A stretch of DNA of 64,000 nucleotides from positions 434,001 to 498,000 of the forward strand of contig JAVGVS010000110.1 in the NCBI GenBank assembly GCA_032718565.1, written 5' to 3'. The stretch comes from Distichodus sexfasciatus (Eukaryota; Chordata; Actinopteri; Characiformes; Distichodontidae). The notes under the pieces are model-generated. The model was not told the DNA's origin and ran no database searches. It saw only the letters and a program-made list of their open reading frames with translations. This document shows positions 47,756 through 59,497 of the stretch, in pieces. Position 1 is the stretch's first letter. The number at the start of each line of letters is the position of its first letter. The position numbers and the translations under genes are program-made.

Positions 47756-48393
47756 CAGTGTTGGGGAGTAACGGAATACATGTACCGGCGTTACGTACTT
47801 AGAATACAAAATATGAGTAACTGTATTCTGTTACAGTTACCGTTTAAATAGATGATAATTAGAATACAGTTACTTTGTTGAAATAAATGGATTACACGGC
47901 GGTCTTTTCCTGTTTCATATGTTAGGCTATCCCCTCTCTATCCCCTCTCTAATTTTGGTAATTCCACGCATTGCCGGAAACCCAAACAAAACACGCAATA
48001 AGAGGCTCTAATGTAAGCGTCCCGTTAATGTTGGTGGCGTCAGTTACACAATGGACCCGGAGCCAGCACAACAGAGCCAGCAGTGCCCGGGCAGGAATGC
48101 ATTTCTTACTCGGAAATTTCGTCTTTGCTCCTTTAGAGTAAATATATTGTCTATTCAGGGAGATTTGGGCTTAACAGCCAATTGGTAGAGAAAAACAAAC
48201 AAGAATTTGCAGGATGTGATTGCTACATTCATGTGGTTGTAAAAAGCATGACAATATATTAAGTAATCCAAAGTATTCAGAATACGTTACTCACATTGAG
48301 TAACTTAACGGAATACGTTACAAACTACATTTTGGGGCATGTATTCTGTAATCTGTAGTGGAATACATTTTAAAAGTAACCTTCCCAACACTG
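47756..48393. mobile_element. Complete hAT-type MITE with 8-bp target duplication
   Basis: Left end CAGTGTTGGGGAGTAACGGA, right end on the other strand CAGTGTTGGGAAGGTTACTT. Flanks are ACTACAAC (47748-47755) and ACTACAAT (48394-48401), an 8-bp duplication with one mismatch. The interior has repeated GAATACNNNT/GTAACTG words (GAATACGTTAC, GAGTAACTGTATTCTG) and no transposase frame. This is a recognisable fish non-autonomous element. Confidence 0.85.
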
Positions 48394-49738
48394 ACTACAA
48401 TCAGCTGAAAGATTAGTAAACAGCCTTTATCATCCCTCCCTTTTAACCTTTTTACCCATTTATCCCTTTCTTAGTGTCAGGAATTGCTAGTTTAGTTGGT
48501 TTTGTCAGTTGACAACAGTGGGTTGTTATGTTCACCATACATGCAATGGAAAAAGAAGGGTACAAACAAGAAATCTAGAAATCTAAAACGAGATGAGAAC
48601 TCACACATCCGTTCTTTAAAGGTCCGCTTCATCAGACAGTGGGAGGTCTTGGAACAAAAAGACGCCTTCACTTTAAGGACCCTAGAGGTCAGTTCCATTG
48701 ATTTCAATTGAAGCGTGCGATCTTTACTGTGGAACTGCCGTGGGCGTTCGTATAAAACCAGTGATGAAAATATCCTAACAACATCCAAAGGCTCAAGTTC
48801 CCAGCTTCTGGCTGTGGTGCGGTCACGATCTTGGACGTGAAGGATCTTAAAATGACACCTTAAAACGCTCTCCAGCTCGTGTAGCCTCTGAGCGATTTTT
48901 ACACAACGATTGGTGAGAGACAGAGACGCCAAACTTCAACCTCCTCCATTGTTCACGCTCCCGAAGGCCCGGCTGTATTTTAATGATCATCAGAAGTGGC
49001 TCTGACACTTGGACATCTTTGCTTTGTCATCCGTCTTTCTTCTCTTCTCTCGGCGTCTTCTCGCTTCAAAGGTTCGGGGGGGGTCGTGATTTCTGGGTTC
49101 GACAGCTTCTTAATGCTCCGTCGTCAGCTTCCAGTCGCTCTGCCAAATCTTTCATTCAGCACTCGACCCTGGCGGAACTGACGAACGATCAATAGACTTT
49201 CCGAAGCTTTCTTCCCGTCCTCAAATCGGCTCCTCGCCGCCAGCGGTAAAGGACAGTAATAACACGCCAGCGTTTTAGCCCGAGAAGGCCTGGACGTGAG
49301 CTTCCTTATAATAGGCGAGACGAAAATCCATGTCTCCTTGGAGAAAATCGATGAGGGAAGTACAGGGCCGGCGCTCTGATCGCGCTAATGCCGTCTGTGG
49401 TCCGTGGAAATGGGAGGCTTTTTAAAAAATCTGTTTCGTATTGGCTAGTCTCAGGCAGTGATGGTACATCTGGAGGTGTGAGTGTTGAAATGAGTTAGGC
49501 TCAATCCAGATTCCCTCCTTTTAGCCCTACCCTCAGATTTGGAGTGCCCTTGTTTTGGAAGTGGCCCTTCAGAATGGAGCCACAAGGAGTAGGAGCTGTA
49601 ATATTTCCTTAGGGAATGGGACACCACTCATTAGATCATGAGCAGGTGATGTTCACTCAACATAAATGTGACATTACATTAGGACTGGGCATTAGATCAG
49701 GGAGTCCCGACTGTTTTGATAGTTCTGATGTCTACCTA

Positions 49739-50067
49739 ATAGTGATGCACGGGTAAACGCGGGTGACCCGTGAGGTGCGGGCGGTTTTAGGGCAGACATT
49801 TTTTAAATATCGTGGGTGCGGGCGGGCGGGTCAAAAGGTTACAAAATGCATTTCATTATTGATCAAAACATGTTGTAAGCGGGGTTCGAATTATCTGTCC
49901 TCTCAATGCTAGCAAGAGCGGTGCTTTGCGTTCCTGCAACCAACGCATCGAGCGAGCGCGCGTTCAGTTCAGCAGGTCGTGTGCTGGAAGCGCGTCGAAA
50001 TAGGCTAAACCCCGGCACGGTGGATTCCATCCTCTTCCAAAACAGTGCTTCCAAACAGCTGTCATAA
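49739..50067 (+). mobile_element. Internally deleted hAT element with transposase C-terminus
   Basis: From 49879 to a TAA at 50065-50067 the plus strand encodes a tail with VPATNASSERAFSSAGRVLE then ARRNRLNPGTVDSILF, the hallmark dimerisation region (hATC) of hAT transposases, plus a short SASKQLS end. Only about 60 residues remain. Just upstream (49742-49840) is AGTGATGCACGGGTAAACGC and a GGGCGGGCGGG stretch, the terminal/subterminal DNA of a hAT element, so the middle of the transposase was deleted. The family typically has about 600-700 residues; this is a fossil. Confidence 0.85.
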
Positions 50068-50606
50068 ATGCAGTCGCCGTATATTTTTCAGTTTTGGAGT
50101 TTTCAATTTGTAGGATAAGCTACTAGTTTGGTGAAATGTCACGGTCAAGTTTAAGACAAAATTAAGTTAAAAGAAGACCTAAGTTCTACTAAGTTCATTC
50201 AAATCTGATAGAGTTCTCAGGTCTGATGTTACATCAGATGTTACAGTTTTGACAACTAGTGTGTTTTGCATACATGCGCGCTTGTGTGTGTTTGTGTGTG
50301 TGCGAGAGAGATGTCTTTCGTGCAATTTTCCGCAACCCTTCAATAAATAACGACGTAAAAATCGATCTTTCGGTTTCTTTGTTGTTGTTTGGTACACAGT
50401 TAATCTTGCATAAAATTGTGTCATCATTTTCAATGCGAATCTAGCACAAATCTATGTCATCGATGGGTTACAGCGTCACAAATGACACTTCATTGGTAGG
50501 TTCCATGGCAATATAGGCTCACTGGTGGTTTTTCTTTTTTTTTTTCCTTGGGTCGGGTTCCCTTCATTCCCTTGACCGTTTTATTTTTTCCGCCTCCTTG
50601 TTGCAG

Positions 50607-50775
50607 GTACCGCGTGGTGGTCCCATACCCACCTCAGAGCGAGGCCGAGATTGAGCTGAAGGAGGGCGACATCGTCTTCGTGCACAAGAAACGAGAGGAC
50701 GGCTGGTACAAGGGCACCCTGCAGCGCACCGGACGTACCGGCCTCTTCCCCGGCAGCTTTGTGGAGAGTTTCTGA
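50607..50775 (+). CDS. sh3rf3: sh3rf3 terminal coding exon: fourth SH3 domain and stop
   Basis: Acceptor CTTGTTGCAG; the first G completes the AG|G Arg codon. It reads [55 protein letters not shown] and TGA at 50773-50775. This is the C-terminal SH3 domain with [10 protein letters not shown], the DGWYKG tryptophan and the GLFPGSFVE end, nearly invariant in vertebrates. Ending in VESF rather than VENI favours SH3RF3 over SH3RF1. It shows strong conservation downstream of the damaged third SH3 exon, which argues against long-term loss of the whole gene. Confidence 0.95.
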
Positions 50776-51689
50776 GGAACCTTTCGGTGGGGTGTGGTGA
50801 TAGTCACAGTTGTCCCTGTCCAAAAAGGTTTTACTTGGTTTTTCATTCAAGCCTGGAACTTTACCCTCAACTCGAGACTGCGGTAACCTCACATCGACCC
50901 CCTTCCCTCAGCACTAACACCCTAACTTTGGCGAAAAGTGACTCAAGATCTGATAAAAACCCTTTTTATACCAATGCAAATGCACATAAAGCCATGATCA
51001 GTCAAGTGACACACACACAAACACACACACAGATAAAATCCAGACCAGCTGAAGCCGTTGATCCAGGAAACTGCCAACTGCCATAAGCGGAACGTTTGTC
51101 CTCTCTTGCGCCCTCTTGTGGTTCAGTTCTAATTTATCGTGTTGATGTGAAGTGAAACGGTGTCTGAATCATGGTGTGAAACAACTGTGTTCTCCTGATT
51201 ACTGTGGTTTTTACAAATCATTGTGGCGGCGACATCGTTATAAACCAGGATGATTTCTAGTCCGTTTGCAAACATCCCAAAATTTTATAAGATTTTGATG
51301 AAAACAAGACAGAAAATTTGCAAACCCTTCAGAATGTTTCGAAAGTTCTGGATAAATTTTAGTAAATAGCTAGACGTCCCAGAAGGTTACATTTATTCTT
51401 TGGATGAAAATGAATCAACATTTCATATCTTGGTTGGTACAAGTAAGTCAACCTTAAGTCAAACATTTCAGTAACTATCCTTCCATCCCACTAATCAACA
51501 TGCAGGAATTTTAATCCATTTCCCCATACATAACCTCAGTGATGTGGAAAATTCTTGTTGGAATATTCTATAATTTCAGATTTAGACCTTAATATATCTG
51601 GTCATCAACTCAGAACATCAAACCTGTTTATTGTTGGAAGATTTACAAGTCAGAAGTGCAGCAAGAAGTCATCTTCAAAACTTCAGATT

Positions 51690-54345
51690 TCTTAGGTCCA
51701 TCCATCACTAAAAGCTGATGAGAAGAACATCAAACCTTGATCGTACCACCACCGTGCTTCGCCACTGAAAAGTAGTGAGTGGGTAAACAGATTTTCATCA
51801 CATTTCTCGAGGCTTTGATAGTGCCACCACCATGCTTCTCCCTTGTGACACGTTTCCTAAATTGGAAATCAGTGTTCATTTTTTTTGCTGTGACATTATT
51901 CACTTCCTGAATCTTCTGATTTGGACTCATCTATCCACAGAACACTCAAACTCCAAAATTGTCACCAAATTTCAGGCAGCTCTTTAGCAAAATGTAAACT
52001 GCCAGCAGGTTCCAACTGATGTCATTGGAGAAGAAACTTGAGGAACTTTAAAACATGATTTTCCAGAACATTTCTGACAATCAGAGTGTTCTCTAATTTT
52101 CCACGTAGTTCTGTCTGCGTAAAGTGAAAGTGAGTGATTATTTGCCTTTGTGAACGCGGCACACAGTGCACTACGACCATGTGAGCTCTGCATTTGACCC
52201 ATATGTGACGGAGCAGTGAGCAGCTGACATGGGCTCCCCCCAAGAGCAGTATTAAGAGACGGGTCCTTGCCCATGAGTACCTCAGTGGTACCTTTACTGG
52301 TCCAGTATTCGAACCAGCGACCCTTTGATCACACGGTCTACTCTCTAACTGCTAAACTACCGACAGCCCCCAAAGTCCAAAGCCTCTTACCTCTTGATGG
52401 TAAAACCAGTGGGCTAAAAATCAGCATTAAGCAACACATTTGCCAACAAAAATGTCTATTATTGAGTCATTCCAATTGATAAAAGATCAAAGAAATCTCA
52501 AGACAGAGCGTTCAAAAATTCCTTTCAAGCCAATTTAGAGGAAACTGAGGACATTTACTCTGACTCAAAGCTGAGGGTTTGCAAACTTTCTAGCCTAAAT
52601 GCTTTTAACAAAAACATCCCAGTCATCGCTGAAACAAATCTCTCCTAACTTCACACTTCAGTCTTGCTGGGAGAATGACGGTTAATGGCCTTAATGTATG
52701 CCACCAAATTAAAGCTCATTAGAGGCACAAAAACTCGCACAGTAACTTGGTTACACAGAGAAGCACACTCAAGCTTTAGTTAACAAAAGCTAAAAGCAGC
52801 AAGCAGACCTCCCATGGGGAGTGGGGGGGGTGGGCGTCCTGCCTCAATTACAAGAGGCGACTTCGAGATGTAAAACAGTTCCGCTCTGCAGGTCCGTCGG
52901 GAAACGCGCTCGCAGTATTTTGGGATATTTTTTTGTCGTCACATGAATGCACCATGTTCTAAATGTGTCGGAAAAGTGATGCCTCTCTTTTCTCCTGATC
53001 CTTCACTTGTGCTCGTTTAAGAAGCATAACTCTGAGACGAAGATGAAGCCTGTTAGCGGTGACCCCCAAACGAATATGAGTGCACACACCTGGCTAGCAT
53101 CCTTAGAGGGAAGGACAAGCAGAGACCGACTTAAAGCTAGTTCTATCCTTCACTGAAAGCTGATGAAAAGACCTTCTAGCCTTGATAGTGCCGCCACCCT
53201 GTTTCACCACTGTGACACAGATGTTACGCTGGAACACAGTGCTTATTGTTTAACCAATAATGACAGTTCTCCTGTCCGAAGTCTTCTAGTTTGGACTCGT
53301 CCCTCTACAGAATTGTGTTGGACACACTTGATAAGCCTCCTTAGATGGAAGGACGAGTAGAAACTGACTTCAAACTAGTTCCGTCCTTCATTGAAAGCCA
53401 ATTAAAAAATCTTCAAGCCCTGATAGTACTACCACCACTGTGGCACCAATGTTACGTTGGAATGCAGTCATGCCAAATTTCCTGTCCAAAATCTTCTGGT
53501 TTAGACCTGTCCATCTTGATAAGCAGCCTTAGATGTAAAGACGATCAGTGACCAACTTCAAGCTAGTTTCATCCTTCACTCAAAGCTGATGAAAAGAGCC
53601 TTGATAGTACCACCATCATGTTTCACAGCTCTGACACAGATGTTACATTGGAACACAATTTTTCCTGTCCAAAATCTTCTAATTTAGACTTGTCCATCTT
53701 GATAAGCATTCTTAGACGCAGTTCCATGTAGTTCCATCCTTCACTGAAAGCTACTCAAAAGACATTCAAACCATCACCATGTTTCACCACGGTGAAGCGG
53801 ATGTCGCATTGGAACACAGTCATGCCAGATTATCCTGTCCAAAATTTTACTATTTAGAGTTGTCCATCTTGATAAGCAGCTTTAGATGGAAGGACGAACA
53901 GAGACAGACTTCAGGCTAGTTCCATCCTTTACTCAAAGCTGATGAAAAGATCTTCAAGGCTTAGTGAAAGCACCACCATGTTTCACCACTTTGGCACAGA
54001 TGTTACGCTGAAACACAGTTATGACAGTTGTCCTGTCCAAAATCTCCAGATTTGGACTTGTCCATCTATAGACAAGTCTTGGACACACTTTATTAGCATC
54101 CTTAGACATAAGGACGAGCAGATACTGACCTCAAGCTAGTTCCATCCCTCACTGACAGCTGATAAAAAAAAATTCAGTTCAGTACCACCATCATGTTTCC
54201 CTGCTGTGAAATGGATGTTACTTTGGAACGCAGTCATAACAAATTTCCTGTCCAAAATCTCCTCAATTGGACTGGTTTAACTATAGAACAGTCTTGGACA
54301 CAATTGATAGCGTCCTTAGATGGACGGACAAGCAGACGCAGATTT
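51690..54345 (-). repeat. Tandem array built from a decayed Tc1/mariner transposase segment
   Basis: Units of about 165-235 bp begin with TCCTTCACTGAAAGCTGATG-like words at about 51700, 53151, 53386, 53573, 53739, 53928 and 54148. On the minus strand each contains a degraded LW.DESK word (from TTTGGACTCATCTATCCACA on plus) and a VKHGGG word (from CCACCACCATGCTTC), the order and spacing found in Tc1-type DDE transposases. No intact frame survives. A SINE A copy (52123-52370) and unique DNA (52380-53090) interrupt it. Confidence 0.7.
52123..52370 (-). mobile_element. SINE family A copy
   Basis: AAAGTGAAAGTGAGTGATTA tail, TTTGACCCATATGTGACGGA, GCCCATGAGTACCTCAGTGG and a B-box complement ATTCGAACCAGCGACC define a full-length copy. 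Confidence 0.78.
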
Positions 54346-54751
54346 CAAGCTGCTTTTCGTGTGAAAGTAGGCACTACGTAGGCGCTGGGCGTGAGAGAAC
54401 AGGGCTGGGAATGGAATGTGAAAAGAAGCCAGATCTGAGCTCCTTTGTTTCAGGAAAAAGCACAAACTGTAGCAAGCACAAGGAAGAAGAAAAGTCCTTA
54501 AACAAGCACATGCTGATAGAGCGAATCCGGGGTCGACCGAGAGGAACGAGGGGGTAGCGGAGAGCAGCGGCCACTCTAATCTTCGTAATCGCGGCCTGGG
54601 ATTGGTGTCAGAGCACCCAGTCGATTGTGGATTTAGCACGCCGGGCAGCGATTGAGGGATTGACGGAGATTACAGTCCGTTGGCGAAGCATAAAGAATCG
54701 AGATTAAACGCCTGCCATGCCGGGCGATGGCACAGGAAACCGAGCTTCTTT

Positions 54752-54754
<3 letters not shown>

Positions 54755-54788
<34 letters not shown>
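54755..54788. repeat. (CT)n microsatellite
   Basis: TCTGTCTGTCTCTCTCTCTC run within the sh3rf3 downstream region. Confidence 0.9.
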
Positions 54789-54790
<2 letters not shown>

Positions 54791-55292
54791 GTCATGGAGT
54801 TCAGGCCGGGGTGCAATTCCGTCCCCGATGGCGGCTCGTGGGATGGCCTCCACAGTCTTGAGTTTACGCTTCTCAGCTTTAGGCTGAGATTCTCGGCTTT
54901 GGGCCGGCCAGACCGTCGCCACATCGGCTGCAGCGAAGCTGACATGCAATGCAAACAGCAAGACACACTGCAAAAAAAATCTGTAACTTTGTGAGTGAAG
55001 TTGATTATTTCGTTTCTTTGGTATTGTTTCAAAACATACAAACGGATTCCACACGCTCCAAGAATCAAAAGTTAGAAACTACTTGTTCCACACACTCTCA
55101 CACACCACACACAAGCCAACCATCTTCACCTCAACACCATAACTCAGAGAATCTCCCAAAATTACAGGACTTTTCTTCTAGAAACATTGTCGCTCTTTTG
55201 ACGCAGGGCAACATCACGTGTCCCTCTGTGCCGCCGTTGTGCCCCCTTTTTAAAAAAAAAAAAAAAAATTCTGCTCTCATTTGTGACTTCAG

Positions 55293-55411
55293 TGCTGGTG
55301 CCAAGTTGTGGTTCAACCCCCCGAAAAGCCAAGCACAAGCGCGTCTCCATGTTGGAGGTGAAGCGCTACGTACGCCACCCGTCCGGGGCCGTCCTCAACA
55401 GCGACCACTGA
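55293..55411 (+). CDS. Orphan coding-like terminal exon (unidentified)
   Basis: An acceptor-like TCATTTGTGACTTCAG precedes an open frame LVPSCGSTPRKAKHKRVSML, EVKRYVRHPSGAVLNSDH and a TGA (55409-55411) that overlaps an AATAAA. From AAAGCC on, nearly every third position is G or C, unlike the AT-rich flanks, and the peptide is compositionally protein-like and non-repetitive. No ATG other than an internal Met lies in this frame, so a spliced upstream exon would be required; none was found. I do not recognise the protein. It could be a terminal exon of an unplaced gene, an alternative sh3rf3 terminal exon, an exonic fossil, or chance. Confidence 0.35.
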
Positions 55412-55678
55412 ATAAAATCTTTTAAAAGGCTGATTCTGCGCCCGATTCTAAAGGGGACTTTGTGGCATAAGAGATAAAAAAAAAAGATCTATATATAAAA
55501 ATATATATTGTTTAAAAAATATTTATAGGCTATTGGTGCTAGAGTTGAGCTTTTGAGGAGCGTTGCCTCATCAAACTCACTCTCTGGTATTTGACATTGT
55601 ATTCATTTACACATTGTCTTGTACTGACTACTCGTGATCCGTTTGGGGTTTTTTTTTTCATGTCAAGTGCATTTTAGC

Positions 55679-55684
55679 AATAAA
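55679..55684 (+). terminator. Candidate poly(A) signal
   Basis: AATAAA within TTTTAGCAATAAATGCC, followed within about 30 nt by a T/G-rich GGTTTTTGCTCCGTTTG element. The best-formed polyadenylation context between sh3rf3 and sowahc. An earlier AATAAA lies at 55411-55416. Confidence 0.5.
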
Positions 55685-56075
55685 TGCCTTTGTTTTAAAA
55701 CATGCAGAATGGTTTTTGCTCCGTTTGTCCTTCTTATTTTATTTCCTTGGTGGAGACGATGCCTCAAAACCAGATAACGTGACTCTCCATGTGCACTACC
55801 TAGTGCGTAGAGAGCCGTTAAGCTACAGCCCCGGCTATTTCCTGAGACGCATAGAAAAGTATGATAAGAGCGCCTTCCCTACCATACTATTAAGTGCGGT
55901 AGTGCGCGGCTCGGGACACAGCCCATGTGCGAGCTCACATTCGCTAAGTAAGACGAACGCGCAGTTTAGTTAGTTGAACATGTTGTTGTGCGTGCAGGCA
56001 GAGTTGAGCGCGTAAAGACAAGATTTTTCTGGTGAACGTTTCACTGCATGCTGAGAATTTTGGAATATACCTTTC

Positions 56076-56251
56076 AAGACAAGGCGGCGCGGACTTTGGA
56101 CATGCTTGGCGCAAGTGCTACCTTTCCCACGAACGATAAATGCGTTATCAAATGCCGTCTGAAAATAGCGGGCAAATCTGAGCACCGACGACTTTAGAAA
56201 CAGCAATTATCGACCGATTCCGATACGATTCCGATATTATTGTGCATCCCT
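56076..56251. mobile_element. hAT-type terminal fragment (copy 2)
   Basis: Homologous to bases 1-179: GACTTTGGACATGCTTGGCG, GCGGGCAAATCTGAGCACCG and the terminal ATTGTGCATCCCTG. The neighbouring 55960-56075 may be more of the same element. Confidence 0.65.
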
Positions 56252-56635
56252 GTTAAGATCGTCACTGGAATAGAACATGCCACCAAACTTGGGAACTTGG
56301 AATATCCTGAATGTCCCACCTTTTAGGGGACACGTGTGAGCTCCCGTCTCAGTTTCGGTCTTTAGAGGAGACTCTGGGAGCGTATCAACAATGATGCATG
56401 AGTGTGTGCTTTCTGTCAGTTTGATCTGAGGAGTGTAGTGGTAAATGGTCACTACTTCCTAATGTCCTGCATGGGATACCTTGTTACAGACCCAGGGGTC
56501 ATGGGTTCGACCCGTCCCCGTAATTAGGAAGTGGAAGTCACTGTTAAATGATGTAAAAAGTGGCTGGTGATTTTTGCCCTGATTGGTTGAAGCCGCTCTG
56601 TGGGTTCTGTGGGTTTAATGTTAATGTCTCTACGT

Positions 56636-56846
56636 CTCTCTCACACACACACTCTCTCACTCTGTCTCACTCTCACTCTCTCTTTTACTCTCTCTCACAC
56701 ACACACCCTCTCTCACTGTCTCTCACTCTCACGCTCTCTTACTCTCTTTCTCACTCACTCTCTCACACTCTTTTCCCCCATCTCCCTCTCTTTCTCTCTC
56801 TCTCACACACGCACACATTCTCTCTCACTCACTCACTCACTTTCTC

Positions 56847-56898
<52 letters not shown>

Positions 56899-57248
56899 AT
56901 GCCGTCTTTCACGCTCTCTCATCTCTCTCTCATGCTCTCTCTCACTCTCTTTTACTCTCTCTCTCAGTCACTCTTTCTTGCTCTCACCCTCTCTCTCTTA
57001 CTCTCTCCCACACACACACTCTCTTTCATTCTCTCTTACTCTCTCTCACTCTTTCTCTTCCCATCTCTCTCTCTCTTACTCTCACATTCTCTCTCTCTCT
57101 CTTACTCTCTCTCTCGCTTACTTTCTCTTATGCTCCCTCTCTTTCACTCTCTCTCTCTCTCTCTCTCTCTCACTTTTTCTTACCCTCTTTCTCTCACTCA
57201 CTCACTTTCACTTTCTCTTACGCTCTCTCTCTCTCTCTCTCTCTCTTA

Positions 57249-57298
<50 letters not shown>

Positions 57299-57345
57299 CT
57301 CTCTCTCTCTCTGTCTCTCTCTCTCTCACTTCTCTTTGTCACTGT
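56636..57345. repeat. (CT)n/(CTCA)n-rich polypyrimidine tract
   Basis: About 700 bp of TCTCTC with CACACA and CTCACTCACTC interruptions. A 299-residue Leu/Ser frame across it is a compositional artefact. Confidence 0.95.
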
Positions 57346-57569
57346 CAGGATCAGAGTTACCCGGTGCTTCCGTTAATCTCCAGCCCCCAAAAAGTACGGC
57401 TTGGAAACAAAGTAGATAAGAACCTAAAAAATATATATATAACGCCGGAGCTTCCATGATAAACAAAACTAAAGGTGAGTGAAGAAAAGACCATAAAAAA
57501 GATCAGAAGTGTTGTGTTCAAGGAATAAGATGGGACAGAGGAGGGAGGATTATCTCTTACACCTTTACT

Positions 57570-57611
57570 GTTTTCTTCTTCTTCTTCTTCTTCTTCTTCT
57601 TCTTCTTCTAC
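57570..57611. repeat. (CTT)n microsatellite
   Basis: TTCTTCTTCTTC repeated about 14 times. Confidence 0.95.
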
Positions 57612-59465
57612 TTCTTTTTTGGGTCACTCCGTAAAGTCTCGCGGCCCTTGTCCAAGTGGAGTGGAGTTTTGTAATTGGAAATTTCAAATCTTCTGTCGCA
57701 GACGCCAGTGACAAAACCAATTTCCGCGCCGTACGTTCCCGCGGAGGAATCACTCAGGATGGCTGTCAACTCCCATCTATCTAAATGCAAATGCCAATGA
57801 CTCTTCCCGGGGACCGTGACAGCCAATGAGGTCGGCTGGTTTGGAAGGGGTGAGGAGGGTGTGAAGACACTTCGCTCATTTGGAATTCCACGCAAGGCCT
57901 CGGGATGCGGCCACTGTTACGCTGTTAATGTAACCTTTTGTCGCCTTTTGATATTTTGGGCTTCGGGAAAACAACACTTAAGCAATTAACTCTCGTAACA
58001 ATGTTTGTTGTTGTGTATGGTTGACCCCTTACTTAAGTGCAGATTGAATTTTGTCACCTGGTACCTTGTATGCAGTAACACTCTTTACAAAACTACACAA
58101 CGCGAATGACAATAATTATGATACAGGGCATAATTATTGGGTATTTCTTCTGATTTCGCCTTCATGAAATATTCAGTCATATTCATAAAATATTTATAGA
58201 TATTCTTACTTTTAATGCCAAAGACTTAATTTTACTTCCATCAATGTGGTCTGACAATTTGTCTGTTCTTCCATCACTATTATGACGATTATTGTTATTT
58301 GTGTTATTAATAATTCTAATATTAATACTATTCATATCACTGTTGGTCTCTGGTGTTGTTGTTCGTTTAAAAGTCTCAGGGATTAAATTCCAAAAAACCT
58401 ATATGTGGGATCTAGCTGTAGAGCGATAGGCCTTAACGTAAGACCGTGAGACCGTTCCTGTGGTCATATGGATTATTTCGGACATTAAAATCAACCCAGA
58501 GATAATAATCTAATAACAAGACAACAACCGCCTTCATTAATAACAGCATCTGTTAATCCAAAGCAAACAGTCCCCCCCTTTTTTTTTTTTTTTTGGAGAG
58601 CCTGGTCTTCGACGGCACGGCGAGCGAAGTGTGAGGTGTCGGAGGCGAACTGGATTCCGCTGTTGACCTGTTTACCTCCCACCAGCTCTGCATCTCTACT
58701 CCCGTTGCCCTAGCAACCAATCAGCGAACTGGATGGAGCTTTACCTCATCTCTTTCATCATTATTGTTTTACAGAGCCACACGGGGGCCGGAGGTTAAAA
58801 AAAAAAAGCCGTTTTAGGCACGAGATTCCAGGAATCGGAGCCATCATCAGCTTTTATCTAATCAGCATCCTGTAAAACCTATTTGCACATGCAGGAGAAG
58901 CGTCGGCTCACGCCTCTGCTGCTTAAAGCCAAGCCGCCTAATGGACTCGAACCCGGGCCAGGTTGTGAGGATGAGATTTAAGATCTCAGGCTGCTATCTA
59001 TTTCCATAAAGCAAATACTATTATACCCCCAGGTCGGAGGGTGATCTACAGCCAATTATTTTGGGAAAGGGAGCGTGTGGGTAAATCATACCAGTGAAGT
59101 GCATACTTAATGTTACATTATGATATAGCGCCATCAAGTGGCGTGCCATAATATTTGCACATTTTTGTGTCAGTACATTATTTTTTAATCACAACTGTAT
59201 TCTAGATCTTGCATTAATGCTTTTTTTTTTTTTTTTTTTTTAAGCAGGTATAAAGTTGCTCTTTGCATTGTCCATCAGTTTGTTTATAAACTTACCAGGC
59301 TCCAAAAGGACCGACTTTAAAAACATATTTATATTCCTGGATATTTTTCTGGTCACTCAAAACATGTCTGAAGACCAAATTACAATGTTATTTGTTTAGT
59401 GAATTACTGGAAATTACAATCAAAAGAAACATATAGTCATGCATAAATGTAGTATGTTAAATATG

Positions 59466-59497
<32 letters not shown>

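Larger units (their letters stand above)
45809..50606. other. sh3rf3 last intron
   Basis: GT-AG intron with a complete hAT-type MITE (47756-48393) and a hAT transposase remnant (49739-50067). Bases 45900-47740 and 48400-49700 look like unique sequence. 48970-49430 is GC-balanced and non-repetitive, with no recognised exon. Confidence 0.8.
50776..55292 (+). other. sh3rf3 3' UTR / downstream region
   Basis: Unique sequence to about 51690, then a transposase-derived tandem array interrupted by a SINE A copy, then 54345-55290 with unique sequence and a (CT)n run. Candidate poly(A) signals are ATTAAA at 52708-52713 and AATAAA at 55411-55416 and 55679-55684. How far the transcript runs cannot be told from sequence. 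Confidence 0.4.

Noticed and set aside
54704..55054. Minus-strand frame with a signal-peptide-like start and KAEKRKLKTVEAIPRAAIGD
   Set aside because: Part of the segment is compositionally interesting, but it runs into an RERERE microsatellite artefact and third positions show no coding bias. No homology recognised.
56455..56535. Possible tRNA gene (GGGTTCGACCC box)
   Set aside because: Only a B-box-like word is present; the acceptor and anticodon stems do not form. It is a decayed SINE head.
56560..57459. A 299-residue Ser/Leu-rich open frame
   Set aside because: Same reason: polypyrimidine microsatellite with CA interruptions. The short non-repetitive end after 57340 shows no recognisable protein.
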